Shown: positions 31,514 to 40,199 of the stretch, in pieces
How the letters are laid out: each line of letters begins with the position of its first letter
Numbering within the stretch: the first letter of the stretch is position 1
DNA from: Mycobacterium saskatchewanense
GTDB lineage: Bacteria; Actinomycetota; Actinomycetes; Mycobacteriales; Mycobacteriaceae
Direction of reading: 5' to 3'
Assembly: GCF_010729105.1 (NCBI RefSeq)
Contig: NZ_AP022573.1
Span: forward strand, 4,402,001-4,466,000
DNA length: 64,000 nucleotides
Made by a program: the position numbers and the translations under genes
Notes under the pieces: model-generated
Databases searched by the model: none
Seen by the model: only the letters and a program-made list of their open reading frames with translations
What the model was told of the DNA's origin: nothing

Positions 31514-32734
31514 GTGACTGTGTTCTCGGCGCTGTTGCTGGCCGGGGTCTTATCGGTGCTGGCGCTGGCCGTAGGTGTTGCGGCCGGGTTCCGGCTGTCG
31601 GCACGGTCGCGCCAGTCCAATCAGCGGACGCCCGACCAGTGGACCGGGATCACCGTCGCGCAGATGCTGCAGCGGATCGTCGCGCTCATGCCGCTGGGCG
31701 TCGCCGTGGTGGATTCGCACCGCGACGTGGTCTACCTCAACGATCGGGCCAAGGAGCTGGGCCTGGTGCGCGACCGGCAGCTCGACGACCAGGCGTGGCA
31801 GGCCGCGCACCAGGCGCTCAGCGGGGACGACGTCGAGTTCGACCTGCGGCCGACCAAGCGTTCGGGCGGCAGGTCGGGGCTGGCGGTGCACGGGCAGGCC
31901 CGGTTGCTGAGCGAGGAGGACCGCCGCTTCGCCGTGGTCTTCGCCCATGACCAGTCTGACTACGCGCGCATGGAGGCCACCCGGCGCGACTTCGTCGCCA
32001 ACGTGAGCCACGAGCTCAAGACGCCGGTGGGCGCGATGGCCCTGCTCGCCGAGGCGCTGTTGGCGTCGGCGGACGACTCCGAAACCGTGCGCCGGTTCGC
32101 CGAGAAGGTGCTCGTCGAAGCCAACCGGCTGGGCGACATGGTCGCCGAGCTGATCGAGCTCTCCCGGTTGCAGGGCGCCGAGCAGCTGCCGAATGTCACC
32201 GAGGTAGAGGTCGATACCGTTGTCTCCGAAGCGATTTCGCGTCACAAGGTGGCCGCCGACAATGCCGATATCGAGGTCCGCACCGACGCGCCCAGCCGCT
32301 TGAAGGTGCTCGGCGACGAGACGCTGCTGGTGACCGCCCTGGCCAACCTGGTCTCCAATGCGATCGCGTATTCGCCGCGCGGATCGCTGGTGTCGATCAG
32401 CCGTCGGCGCCGCGGCGACAACGTGGAGATCGCCGTCACCGACCGCGGCATCGGGATTGCCCTGGAGGACCAGGAGCGCGTCTTCGAGCGCTTCTTCCGG
32501 GGGGACAAGGCGCGCTCGCGCGCCACCGGCGGCAGCGGGCTGGGGCTGGCCATCGTCAAGCACGTCGCCGCCAATCACAACGGCAGCATCGGGGTGTGGA
32601 GCAAGCCGGGGACGGGGTCGACGTTCACGCTGTCGATTCCGGCTTATCAGGACAGCGATGAGGAACCCGAGCAACTGCGCGGCCGCGAGGTGCGGCCCAG
32701 CAGGTCCGAAAGAGAGGAAGAGCTAAGCCGATGA
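31514..32734 (+). CDS. senX3: Phosphate-sensing histidine kinase SenX3
   Basis: A 406-residue sensor kinase. A single or paired N-terminal membrane segment (residues 3-28) is followed by a PAS-like domain (about 50-145), the dimerisation domain with His166 in NVSHELKTP and an ATPase domain with [17 protein letters not shown] and GGSGLGLAI. It partners RegX3 and senses phosphate through the Pst system. GTG at 31514 matches the known SenX3 N terminus; an in-frame start at 31484 lies in the spacer. The 151-bp spacer holds no gene. Confidence 0.95.
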   Translation: MTVFSALLLAGVLSVLALAVGVAAGFRLSARSRQSNQRTPDQWTGITVAQMLQRIVALMPLGVAVVDSHRDVVYLNDRAKELGLVRDRQLDDQAWQAAHQALSGDDVEFDLRPTKRSGGRSGLAVHGQARLLSEEDRRFAVVFAHDQSDYARMEATRRDFVANVSHELKTPVGAMALLAEALLASADDSETVRRFAEKVLVEANRLGDMVAELIELSRLQGAEQLPNVTEVEVDTVVSEAISRHKVAADNADIEVRTDAPSRLKVLGDETLLVTALANLVSNAIAYSPRGSLVSISRRRRGDNVEIAVTDRGIGIALEDQERVFERFFRGDKARSRATGGSGLGLAIVKHVAANHNGSIGVWSKPGTGSTFTLSIPAYQDSDEEPEQLRGREVRPSRSEREEELSR

Positions 32735-32784
32735 CCCGCGCCTACGACGCCGAAGTACGCCGTGATGAGAAGGAGTGGCGCTGA
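32731..32784 (+). CDS. MIRU-like coupling mini-ORF between senX3 and regX3
   Basis: An ATG overlapping the senX3 stop (ATGA, 32731-32734) opens a 17-codon frame encoding [17 protein letters not shown]. Its TGA (32782-32784) overlaps the regX3 ATG. Size, position and overlapping ends fit the short 53-bp form of the mycobacterial interspersed repetitive unit known from this intercistronic site. M. tuberculosis also has 77-bp copies here; this window has only the short form. It carries the regX3 Shine-Dalgarno AAGGAG, so its main role is probably translational coupling. Confidence 0.7.
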   Translation: MTRAYDAEVRRDEKEWR

Positions 32785-33467
32785 TGACCAGTGTGTTGAT
32801 CGTGGAGGACGAGGAGTCGCTCGCCGACCCGCTGGCCTTTCTCCTGCGTAAGGAGGGCTTCGAGGCCACGGTGGTGACCGACGGGCCGGCCGCGCTCGCC
32901 GAGTTCGACCGCACCGGTGCCGACATCGTGCTGCTGGACCTGATGCTCCCGGGGATGTCGGGCACCGACGTCTGCAAGCAGCTGCGCGCCCGTTCCGGTG
33001 TCCCGGTGATCATGGTGACCGCGCGGGACAGCGAGATCGACAAGGTCGTCGGTCTGGAGCTCGGCGCCGACGACTATGTGACCAAGCCGTATTCGGCGCG
33101 GGAGCTCATCGCCCGGATCCGCGCCGTGCTGCGCCGCGGCGGGGACGACGACTCCGAGATCAGTGATGGCGTGCTGGAGTCCGGGCCGGTCCGGATGGAC
33201 GTCGAGCGCCACGTCGTCTCGGTCAACGGCGACGTGATCACCTTGCCGCTCAAGGAGTTCGATCTGCTCGAGTACCTGATGCGCAACAGCGGCCGGGTGC
33301 TCACCCGGGGTCAGCTGATCGATCGGGTGTGGGGCGCGGACTACGTCGGCGACACCAAGACGCTCGACGTCCACGTCAAGCGCCTGCGGTCCAAGATCGA
33401 AGCGGACCCGGCCAACCCGGTGCATCTGGTCACGGTGCGGGGGTTGGGCTACAAGCTCGAGGGCTAG
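32784..33467 (+). CDS. regX3: Phosphate-response regulator RegX3
   Basis: A 227-residue OmpR/PhoB-type regulator. The receiver domain has the acidic pair EDE at 8-10, phosphorylation site Asp52 in LLDLMLPG and a conserved Lys in VTKPYS. The winged helix is at about 130-227 (RVLTRGQLIDRVWG, VDVHVKRLRSKI). It drives phosphate-starvation genes and links to ESX-5 secretion in mycobacteria. The ATG overlaps the mini-ORF stop and has AAGGAG 8 nt upstream. Confidence 0.96.
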   Translation: MTSVLIVEDEESLADPLAFLLRKEGFEATVVTDGPAALAEFDRTGADIVLLDLMLPGMSGTDVCKQLRARSGVPVIMVTARDSEIDKVVGLELGADDYVTKPYSARELIARIRAVLRRGGDDDSEISDGVLESGPVRMDVERHVVSVNGDVITLPLKEFDLLEYLMRNSGRVLTRGQLIDRVWGADYVGDTKTLDVHVKRLRSKIEADPANPVHLVTVRGLGYKLEG

Positions 33468-33492
33468 CCCCCCGGGTATTTGTCGCGAGGGC

Positions 33493-33514
33493 TCGACTTC
33501 ATCGAGGAAGTCGA
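33493..33514 (+). terminator. Hairpin after regX3
   Basis: TCGACTTC and GAAGTCGA form an 8-bp stem with a 6-nt loop, followed by TTTC, 26 bp after the regX3 stop. It is a plausible terminator also for the convergent Cys-rich gene. Confidence 0.45.
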
Positions 33515-33559
33515 TTTCGCAGCAGAAAGTGGCGAGGCGTTGGTCTGCAATAACGCGGA

Positions 33560-33778
33560 TCAGCGCGCTGCCTTCGCGGCCTCGCTGCGAGCTTTATCTT
33601 TCACGTGGGTCGAGCAACAATGCGTCATATCGCAATGGAACCGGTCACCGCATTCCGGCGAACAATAGTTCGCGGCAGCCGGAAGCCACTCCGGATCGGA
33701 CAGGTCATGCCATCGGTCGTTCGGATCGAACGTGTGGCCACAATGCAGACAGGTCTTGACCTTGGTCTTGGTCGCCAT
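33560..33778 (-). CDS. Small cysteine-rich, probably zinc-binding protein
   Basis: A 72-residue protein with seven cysteines arranged CLHC, then YCSPEC, then HCDMTHCC, and several histidines. The pattern suggests one or two zinc sites of zinc-ribbon type, and the N and C termini are lysine/arginine rich. I do not recognise the family and M. tuberculosis has no gene at this place. The coherent metal-ligand spacing supports a real gene. It is convergent with regX3 and starts the accessory insert that also holds mmpS-mmpL. Confidence 0.55.
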   Translation of the reverse strand: MATKTKVKTCLHCGHTFDPNDRWHDLSDPEWLPAAANYCSPECGDRFHCDMTHCCSTHVKDKARSEAAKAAR

Positions 33779-34385
33779 GCAGGTCAGGGTACGCGCCGTG
33801 GACCCAGATCGGTGCTGGTTTCAGATCGACGCCGACAATTGACTCCACGCGAAACGAATGTCGTGTGAGTGGAAGTGACTTCTTCTGTATCAGCGAATTA
33901 CTTTTTGAAACTAACTCAGCTGTCATCGCTTCTCACTACCGCCTTTGTGAGAGCACTCGCGGCATCTCATCGAGACCGGCGGGAGCAACTCGGCCAAGTA
34001 GCAATTCGGCGGCCGGCAGGGAATTGCCCTGCAGCGCATGACGTCTGTATGTCGCAGACTCAAACAACCGTCCCCGAGGCCGTTCGCCTATCACCCGGAC
34101 GCGCGTATCCGCTGCCGAGCGTCGCTGGTGCTCTCGGCATGCGAGTAGCCCATCCCGGCGTTAAGTCGTCACCGGGGCTGTCACCGGGCAAACGGATCGG
34201 GATCGGGCACGACAAGCCGCGCCGTTACGGCCCCCACGGGCGACGTGGCTCCGACCCGACGGCGCACCGTAGGAATTAACTCGGGGACCATGGCGTTCGC
34301 CTAGCCGTGGCGCACGCGACGAAATGTGTCGACAGATGAAATCTCTTAACATCGGCCCGTCGGGCAGTCGTGATCGGGGGGAGCC
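33779..34385. other. Long intergenic region before mmpS
   Basis: Over 600 bp with no gene I can support. An open frame at 33869-34279 has no recognisable content, no Shine-Dalgarno and unusual composition. An AT-richer patch lies at 33860-33950. Near the 3' end a short palindrome TGTCGACA (34327-34334) and an AT-rich stretch before GGGGGAG of mmpS may be part of the mmpS promoter. Confidence 0.45.
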
Positions 34386-34811
34386 ATGTTGACGCTAATC
34401 AAGCGGGCATGGGTTCCGCTGGTCGTGATCGTGGCGGTGATCGTCGGCGGCGTTGCAGTGGACCGCCTCAGCAGTGTCTTCCCCGGACCCGGCGTACCCA
34501 AGCCCGATCCGCGGGATGCCACGCCCCCGTACGCGGCCAAGACCGCCGTTTACGAAATCCTGGGGCCGCCCGGGACGACCGGCGTCGTCAACTGGATGGA
34601 TGCGGACGCGCAACCGCAGAAAGCCAACTTCACCACGTTGCCGTGGTCGCAGACGATAGTCGCCGAAATGCCCGGCATCTTCGCCTACGTTGTCGCCCAA
34701 GGTGACAGCCCCTATATCGGCTGCCGGATCACCGTCGACGGCAAATTGGTCGATCAACAACAGGTCGACGCGCGCGATGCACAGGTTTCCTGCTTGGACA
34801 AGTCCGCGTGA
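34386..34811 (+). CDS. MmpS family membrane protein
   Basis: A 141-residue MmpS accessory protein: one N-terminal transmembrane segment (about residues 8-27) and a periplasmic beta-sandwich with the family features YEILGPPGTTG, NWMDADAQPQ and the pair of cysteines in IGCRITVDG and VSCLDKSA. MmpS proteins assist MmpL transporters. GGGGGAG lies 5 nt before the ATG. The stop overlaps the GTG of mmpL. M. tuberculosis has no mmpS at this site; its nearby mmpS2 lies after serB1. Confidence 0.9.
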   Translation: MLTLIKRAWVPLVVIVAVIVGGVAVDRLSSVFPGPGVPKPDPRDATPPYAAKTAVYEILGPPGTTGVVNWMDADAQPQKANFTTLPWSQTIVAEMPGIFAYVVAQGDSPYIGCRITVDGKLVDQQQVDARDAQVSCLDKSA

Positions 34812-37744
34812 CCGGCGACACCGGCGACACGGACGAAATCCCCGTCGCACAACCCGCCGACGCTGAGCGAAAACCCCGTGTGGCCCGCACCATCCGCATC
34901 CTGGCGCTGCCGATCGTCGTGTTCTGGGTGCTGATCGCGGTCGGCGTCAACGTGTTCGTCCCACAGTTGGAGCAGGTTGCCGAGGACGTCTCGGTGCCGC
35001 TGTCGCCCGCCGACGCGCCGTCGGTCACCGGGATGAAGAGGATCGGGGAGAAATTCAAGGAATACGACTCCGACAACCTCGTCCTGGTCACCCTGGTCGG
35101 TGACAAGCCTCTCGGCGAGGACGCGCACCGGTTTTACGACGACCTGGTCAAGAAGCTGCAGCAGGACACCGACCACGTCGAGCATGCGCTCAATTTCTGG
35201 GGGCAGCGATTCACGTCCTCGGGTGTCGAGAGCTATGACCACAAGGCCGCCTACGTCCAGGTCAACCTGCGCGGGGACCAGGGCGGAGCCGTCGGCGACA
35301 AGTCGGTTGCCTCGGTTCGCAAGATCGTTGCGGAGTCGAAGCCGCCGCCGGGGGTGAAGGCTTACGTCGCGGGTCAGGGGGCCCTGACCGCCGACACGAT
35401 CGTGGTCGGCAACGAGAGCCTGTTCAAGATGACGATCATCACCATCGTGATCATCGCGATCATGCTGACGTTCGTCTATCGGTCCATCGGCACCGTGCTG
35501 TTGACGATGCTGATCTTGTTCGTCGGGCTGGCCACCGGGCGAGGCGTCGTGGCGCTGCTGGGCGACACCGGCATCATGGGGCTGTCGACCTTCGCCGTCA
35601 ACTTGCTGACGGCGCTGGCCATCGCGGCTGGTACCGACTACGCGATATTCATGGTGGGCCGCTACCAGGAGGCTCGTGAACGGAGGCTGGACCGCGAAGC
35701 CGCCTACTACGACACCTTCGCCGGTGTCACCAAGGTGGTGCTGGGCTCGGGTTTGACGATTGTCGGGGCGCTGGCCTGTCTGCATTTCACGCGGCTGCCC
35801 TATTTCAGTTCGCTGGCGTTTCCGTGCGCCGTCGGTCTGTTGGTGGTGGTGGCCGCGGGAGTGACCCTGACGCCGGCGCTGATCGTGGTCGCAAGCCGCT
35901 TCGGTTTGTTCGACCCGAAGCGAAAGTTCAACTACACCCGGTGGCGACGCCTGGCGACGGCCATCGTGCGGTGGCCGGCACCCATCCTCGCCACCTCGGT
36001 CATCCTGGCGATCGTCGGCGCCATCGGATTGATGGGCTTCAACCCGCGCTACAACGACCTGTACTACCTGCCGCACAGCGCTTCCTCGGTCCAGGCGTAC
36101 GACGCGGCCGATCAACACTTCACCCAGGCCCGTCTGAACCCGGACATCCTGATGATCGAATCGGACCACGATCTGCGCAATCCCACCGACATGCTGGTCC
36201 TGGACAAGATCGCGGGCGCCATCTTCCGGGTGCCCGGCATCGAACGGGTGCAGAGCATCACCAGACCCCTTGGGCCACCTATCCAAGACGGATCCGTCCC
36301 GTTCCAGCTCAGCGTCCAAAGCGCGCCGATCCGGGACAACCTGAGCTACCTGAAGGACCGGGTCGCCGACATCAAGAAGATCATCGGTGATCTCGACACG
36401 CTCATCTCCCTCTTGCAGCGCACGTACACGGTGACCCAGGAGCTCGCGAACGCCGCGGACGACAGCGCGAAAACCGCGGGGAACACCGCGGCCATCACGG
36501 ACGAAATCCGGGACCACTTCGCGGATTTCGACGACTTCTGGAGACCCATTCGCAGTTACTTCTATTGGGAGAGGCACTGCTACGACATCCCGATCTGCTG
36601 GTCGCTGCGAAGCCTGTTCGACGCCCTGGACGGGTTCGATCAGCTCGCCGAGCAGTTCCACAGTCTCACCAACGACCTCAACCACACGGCCGCGGCCACA
36701 CACCAGCTGCTGGAGATCATTCCCCAGATCATCGGCACGTCGACGGCGATCCGGAATACGACGTCGACCATCTACAGCACGTTCGACAACCTGATAATTC
36801 AGTTCGACCGGCTGACCGACACGAACGCCGTGATGGGCAAGTCCTTCAACGACTCTCAGGTGGAGAGCCTCTTCTACCTGCCGCCGGAAATCTTCCAGAA
36901 CCCCGACTTCCTGCTGGGGTTGAGCCTGATGGTGTCGCCGGACGGTAAGGCCGCTCGCTTCATCATCACGCACGCGGTGGACCCCGCGACGACGCAGGGA
37001 ATCGCGTCGGTCGATCAGGAGCGCCAGGCGGCCAAGGAGGCGCTGAAACTCACCTCGCTGCAGAATGCCGACATCTACCTCGGCGGCACGGCCGCGACGT
37101 TCTACGACATCGCCAACGGCGCGAAGTACGACCTTATGATCGCCGGGATCGCCTCGATCGTGCTCATCTTCATCATCATGGTGATCGTCACCCGGGCGTT
37201 GGTCGCGGCCGCGGTCATCGTCGGCACGATCGTGATGTCGCTGGGGGCCGCCTTCGGGTTCTCGACGCTGATCTGGCAGCATCTGCTTAATTTCCAGCTG
37301 CATTGGGTGGCAACGGAATTCGCGCTGATCGTGCTCTTGGCGGTGGGGTCTGACTACAACCTGATGCTGGTGTCCCGGATCGAGGAAGAGATCGGAGCCG
37401 GCCTGAAAACGGGACTCATCCGCGGCATGGGTGTCACCGGCCCGGTGGTGACCGCCGCCGGTGTGGTGTTCGCCGTCACCATGGGCGCGATGATCACCAG
37501 CGACCTTCGGGCGATCGGTCAATTCGGCACGACGATCGGACTCGGCCTCCTGTTCGACACCTTCGTCGTCCGATCGCTCATCACGCCGTCGATCATGACG
37601 GTGATGGGACGGTGGTTCTGGTGGCCGAAGCGGGTACGGGTCCGCCCGGCGAGCCAGATGCTTCGGTCCGTCGGGCCGCGGCCGCTGGTCCGCGCATTGC
37701 TGTACCAGCCGCGGCATGCGGTCCCGGCCGACACGCAGACGTAG
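34808..37744 (+). CDS. MmpL family RND transporter
   Basis: A 978-residue RND exporter of lipids or siderophores across the inner membrane, powered by protons. It has a helix near residues 30-50, a first porter domain, a helix cluster with Asp277-Tyr in GTDYAIFMVGR, a second porter domain with a long coiled-coil region (about 500-680) and a final cluster with Asp849-Tyr in GSDYNLMLVSR. The coiled-coil insert places it near the MmpL4/MmpL5 type with MmpS partner. GTG start coupled to mmpS. Cargo unknown. Confidence 0.92.
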   Translation: MTGDTGDTDEIPVAQPADAERKPRVARTIRILALPIVVFWVLIAVGVNVFVPQLEQVAEDVSVPLSPADAPSVTGMKRIGEKFKEYDSDNLVLVTLVGDKPLGEDAHRFYDDLVKKLQQDTDHVEHALNFWGQRFTSSGVESYDHKAAYVQVNLRGDQGGAVGDKSVASVRKIVAESKPPPGVKAYVAGQGALTADTIVVGNESLFKMTIITIVIIAIMLTFVYRSIGTVLLTMLILFVGLATGRGVVALLGDTGIMGLSTFAVNLLTALAIAAGTDYAIFMVGRYQEARERRLDREAAYYDTFAGVTKVVLGSGLTIVGALACLHFTRLPYFSSLAFPCAVGLLVVVAAGVTLTPALIVVASRFGLFDPKRKFNYTRWRRLATAIVRWPAPILATSVILAIVGAIGLMGFNPRYNDLYYLPHSASSVQAYDAADQHFTQARLNPDILMIESDHDLRNPTDMLVLDKIAGAIFRVPGIERVQSITRPLGPPIQDGSVPFQLSVQSAPIRDNLSYLKDRVADIKKIIGDLDTLISLLQRTYTVTQELANAADDSAKTAGNTAAITDEIRDHFADFDDFWRPIRSYFYWERHCYDIPICWSLRSLFDALDGFDQLAEQFHSLTNDLNHTAAATHQLLEIIPQIIGTSTAIRNTTSTIYSTFDNLIIQFDRLTDTNAVMGKSFNDSQVESLFYLPPEIFQNPDFLLGLSLMVSPDGKAARFIITHAVDPATTQGIASVDQERQAAKEALKLTSLQNADIYLGGTAATFYDIANGAKYDLMIAGIASIVLIFIIMVIVTRALVAAAVIVGTIVMSLGAAFGFSTLIWQHLLNFQLHWVATEFALIVLLAVGSDYNLMLVSRIEEEIGAGLKTGLIRGMGVTGPVVTAAGVVFAVTMGAMITSDLRAIGQFGTTIGLGLLFDTFVVRSLITPSIMTVMGRWFWWPKRVRVRPASQMLRSVGPRPLVRALLYQPRHAVPADTQT

Positions 37745-38013
37745 CGCCGCGCGCACGCGGTTGCCGCGCGGAGACCTCGAAGACGGGCGGCACACGCGAG
37801 GCCATGTCGCAGTGGCGATGTATGGCGTCCCGTAGGCCATGCGAGAGTACTGCCACCAGATTCAGTGTGCGTCGACGGCGTCGATTGTGAACTGAGAGCG
37901 GGGTTTCGGCCGTGAGGCCGACCCGGGCGCACACTGAAAACGCTGGGCGCACACTGAAAACGCTGGGCGCACACCGAAAACCCGTGACGCACACTAAAAC
38001 CCTGCGTGCACAC
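37745..38013. other. Spacer after mmpL
   Basis: 269 bp between the convergent mmpL and GMC oxidoreductase genes. A weak GC dyad (CCGCGCG and CGCGCGG, 37747-37771) may terminate mmpL. The 3' part holds a tandem 20-bp repeat array. No gene is supported. Confidence 0.5.
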
Positions 38014-38017
38014 TCAA
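37925..38017. repeat. Degenerate 20-bp tandem repeat array
   Basis: Two exact copies of GGGCGCACACTGAAAACGCT (37925-37944, 37945-37964), followed by three decaying copies starting at 37965, 37985 and 38005. The last runs into the stop codon of the GMC oxidoreductase. The 12-mer GTGCACACTCAA in the last copy also occurs at 243-254. Period and position fit a VNTR-like element. Confidence 0.85.
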
Positions 38018-39873
38018 CCGGAGCGGGCGGCGACCACCTCGTCGGCGACGGCCAGCGCCAAGGCCATGATCGACACCTGCGGGTTCACCTCGGGGCAGCT
38101 GGGCAGGATCGACGCGTCGGCCACCCACACGCCGTCCGTGCCGCGCAGCCGGCCGGTTTCGTCGACGGGGCACCGCTGCCCGTCGGCACCCGCGGCCGCG
38201 GTGCCCGTGGGGTGAAAGGCGGCCAGGTGCAGGCCTCGGGGGTCGCTGCGCCGCAGCGCATCCTGGAGCGCGGGCAGCGACGTCACCGTCGGCGCATCCG
38301 GCAGACCGGTGAGGACCTCCACCGCGCCGGCGGCGAACAGCAACCGTCCCATGGCTTCGATCGCCACCATCAGCTTCTCGACGCCGGACCGGTCGATGTT
38401 GTAGCGCAGCAGCGTCTCGCCCCGCACTGAGGACACCGAGCCGACGCCCTTGTCGGCCACCATGGCGCCGAACGTCGCGACGTGCGCCGCCCGGTCCAAC
38501 CAGCCGAGCAGGTCGGCGCCGTAGCCGGGAAAGACCATCGACCCCATGCCCGGCGGCGTCGAGGTCGCTTCGATGAGCACGCCGTGCGACTCGTGGAACT
38601 CGTGCACGGCGGCGCTCTGCAGGACGCCGCGCCAGGCGACGACGTCGTCGTCGAAGCGGCCGGCAAGCATCGTCGCCGGATGCACGGCGAGGTTACGACC
38701 CAGCCGCGGGTGCGCACCAAGTCCGCTGCGCCGCAACAGCCCGGGCGTCTCGGTGGCGCCGGCGGCCACGATCACCGTGTCGGCCAGGACGTCGAGCGCC
38801 GTGCCGTCGGGTCGCCGGGCGCGCACGCCGCGGGCGCGCCCGTTCCCGTGCAGCACCCGTTCGGCGCGGGCCCGCGCGATGATCCGGGCGCCCGCCGCGC
38901 AGGCCTGGGGGAGGGCGTTGAGGTGCACGCCGAACTTGGCGTTGCGCGGGCAGCCGATGGCGCACTGGCAGCAGCCCTCACAGCCCGGCGCGTTGCGCGG
39001 GATGGGTGCCGCCTGCCATCCGAGCGTTTCGGCGGCGTCGAGCAGCAGCCGCCCGTTGCGCCCCATGATCTGCAGCGGCACCGGCGCGACCCGCAGGGTC
39101 CCCTCGACGTCGTCCAGGTGGCCGGCCAGCCGGTCCGGGTCGGCCAGGCCGAGCCCGAACTCGTCGCGCCAGCGCCGCTGCACGGTCGCCGGAGGCCGGT
39201 AACAGGTGCCGGAGTTCACCACGGTGGTGCCCCCGACGGCGCGGCCGATCGGCAGCACCACCGACGGGCGTCCGAGCGCGACGGTGGCCCCCGCCCCGCG
39301 GTACAAGCCGGCGTAGCGATCCATCGGGTGGGTGGTGCGGAACTCCTCGACCGTCCAGCGCCGCCCCTCCTCGATCAGGACGGTGTCGAGGCCGCGCCGC
39401 GCCAGGGTGCGGGCCGCCATCGCGGCGCCGGCGCCCGACCCGACGATCACCGCGTCGGCAGTGACGACCGACGGGCTGTCGTCGGATTCGATGACGGTCA
39501 GGGCCGCGTCGGGGCGCGCCACCTCGTGCTCCTGGGCGCGGGCCAGCAGTTCCGGCGCGTGGGTGGCGGCGCCGTTGGCGAGCAGCACGATCGCCTTCAT
39601 CGCTTCCAGGGCCGCGCCGACGTCGGGGTTCAGGCCGGCGACCCGGCGCAGCACCCGGTCGCGCTCGCCGGGGCCGAGCCGCGACAAGGACCGCCCGGTG
39701 GTGAGATAGCTGGCCGCGGACACGCCGAAAAGACCGGCCCGCAAGGCCATTCGCGAGCTTGCCGGCAGCTGCGTGAGGTAGCGGTCGACGCGGTCTTGGA
39801 GCTCGTCCGGGGCGGGGCCGCCGTGTTCCTCGGGCAGCAGGGCGCCGCCGAACGAGGCGGCGAGCCGGCTCAT
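38014..39873 (-). CDS. GMC family FAD oxidoreductase (Rv0492c-like)
   Basis: A 619-residue flavoprotein. A helical N-terminal domain precedes the FAD site VIVGSGAGAAMAARTLARRG, and NPQVSIMALALAVADEV with the preceding HPTGTAAAG forms the GMC C-terminal signature. A cysteine cluster CEGCCQCAIGCP resembles long-chain alcohol oxidase types and might bind a metal or Fe-S centre. The substrate is unknown. The start at 39873 overlaps the stop of the upstream 109-residue gene; the frame further upstream belongs to shadow sequence. Confidence 0.88.
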   Translation of the reverse strand: MSRLAASFGGALLPEEHGGPAPDELQDRVDRYLTQLPASSRMALRAGLFGVSAASYLTTGRSLSRLGPGERDRVLRRVAGLNPDVGAALEAMKAIVLLANGAATHAPELLARAQEHEVARPDAALTVIESDDSPSVVTADAVIVGSGAGAAMAARTLARRGLDTVLIEEGRRWTVEEFRTTHPMDRYAGLYRGAGATVALGRPSVVLPIGRAVGGTTVVNSGTCYRPPATVQRRWRDEFGLGLADPDRLAGHLDDVEGTLRVAPVPLQIMGRNGRLLLDAAETLGWQAAPIPRNAPGCEGCCQCAIGCPRNAKFGVHLNALPQACAAGARIIARARAERVLHGNGRARGVRARRPDGTALDVLADTVIVAAGATETPGLLRRSGLGAHPRLGRNLAVHPATMLAGRFDDDVVAWRGVLQSAAVHEFHESHGVLIEATSTPPGMGSMVFPGYGADLLGWLDRAAHVATFGAMVADKGVGSVSSVRGETLLRYNIDRSGVEKLMVAIEAMGRLLFAAGAVEVLTGLPDAPTVTSLPALQDALRRSDPRGLHLAAFHPTGTAAAGADGQRCPVDETGRLRGTDGVWVADASILPSCPEVNPQVSIMALALAVADEVVAARSG

Positions 39874-40199
39874 GCCCGGCGCCCGAGCCGGCGCCCCAGC
39901 TTGATGAACATTGGATAGGTCGCGAAGATACCCCCCGCGGCGGCGTGCATGGGCCAGTCGAGCTGCTCGGTCTGCACGGCGAAAACGCCGCTGTTCCACA
40001 TGAAGTCGCGGCCGTTGCGGGCGCGGAAGGGGCGCCACAGCGCACCCAGCCCGGGCACGTTGTTGTACAGCCCGAACGACCCGCCGAAGAACACCCCCAG
40101 GGTGGCGGCCTCGGCTACGTCGCGGCGCTCGGCCGGTAGACGGCGCTCGATCAGCACTCCGGCCGCGAGCAGCAACGGCGGGTCGAAGAGAAAGCTCAT
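39870..40199 (-). CDS. Small hydrophobic protein (Rv0492A-like)
   Basis: A 109-residue protein with a hydrophobic N terminus (FDPPLLLAAGVLI) and a Gly/Phe-rich middle (LGVFFGGSFGLYNNVPGLG). It overlaps both neighbours by ATGA junctions, so it is translated as the middle gene of a three-gene unit with the GMC oxidoreductase. Function unknown; it could be a membrane partner of the oxidoreductase. Confidence 0.8.
   Translation of the reverse strand: MSFLFDPPLLLAAGVLIERRLPAERRDVAEAATLGVFFGGSFGLYNNVPGLGALWRPFRARNGRDFMWNSGVFAVQTEQLDWPMHAAAGGIFATYPMFIKLGRRLGRRA

Noticed and set aside
33869-34279. A 136-codon plus-strand frame in the spacer before mmpS
   Set aside because: No recognisable content, no start signals and irregular composition; kept as intergenic.
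37747-37771. Terminator of mmpL
   Set aside because: The 7-bp GC dyad has an 11-nt loop and no U tract; too weak to list as a terminator.
34754-37840. A 1028-codon minus-strand open frame opposite mmpL
   Set aside because: High-GC shadow rich in Arg, His and Asp with no domain; mmpL on the plus strand has full family features.
37925-38017. Possible CRISPR array
   Set aside because: Units are tandem without unique spacers, only 20 bp long, and no cas genes are near.
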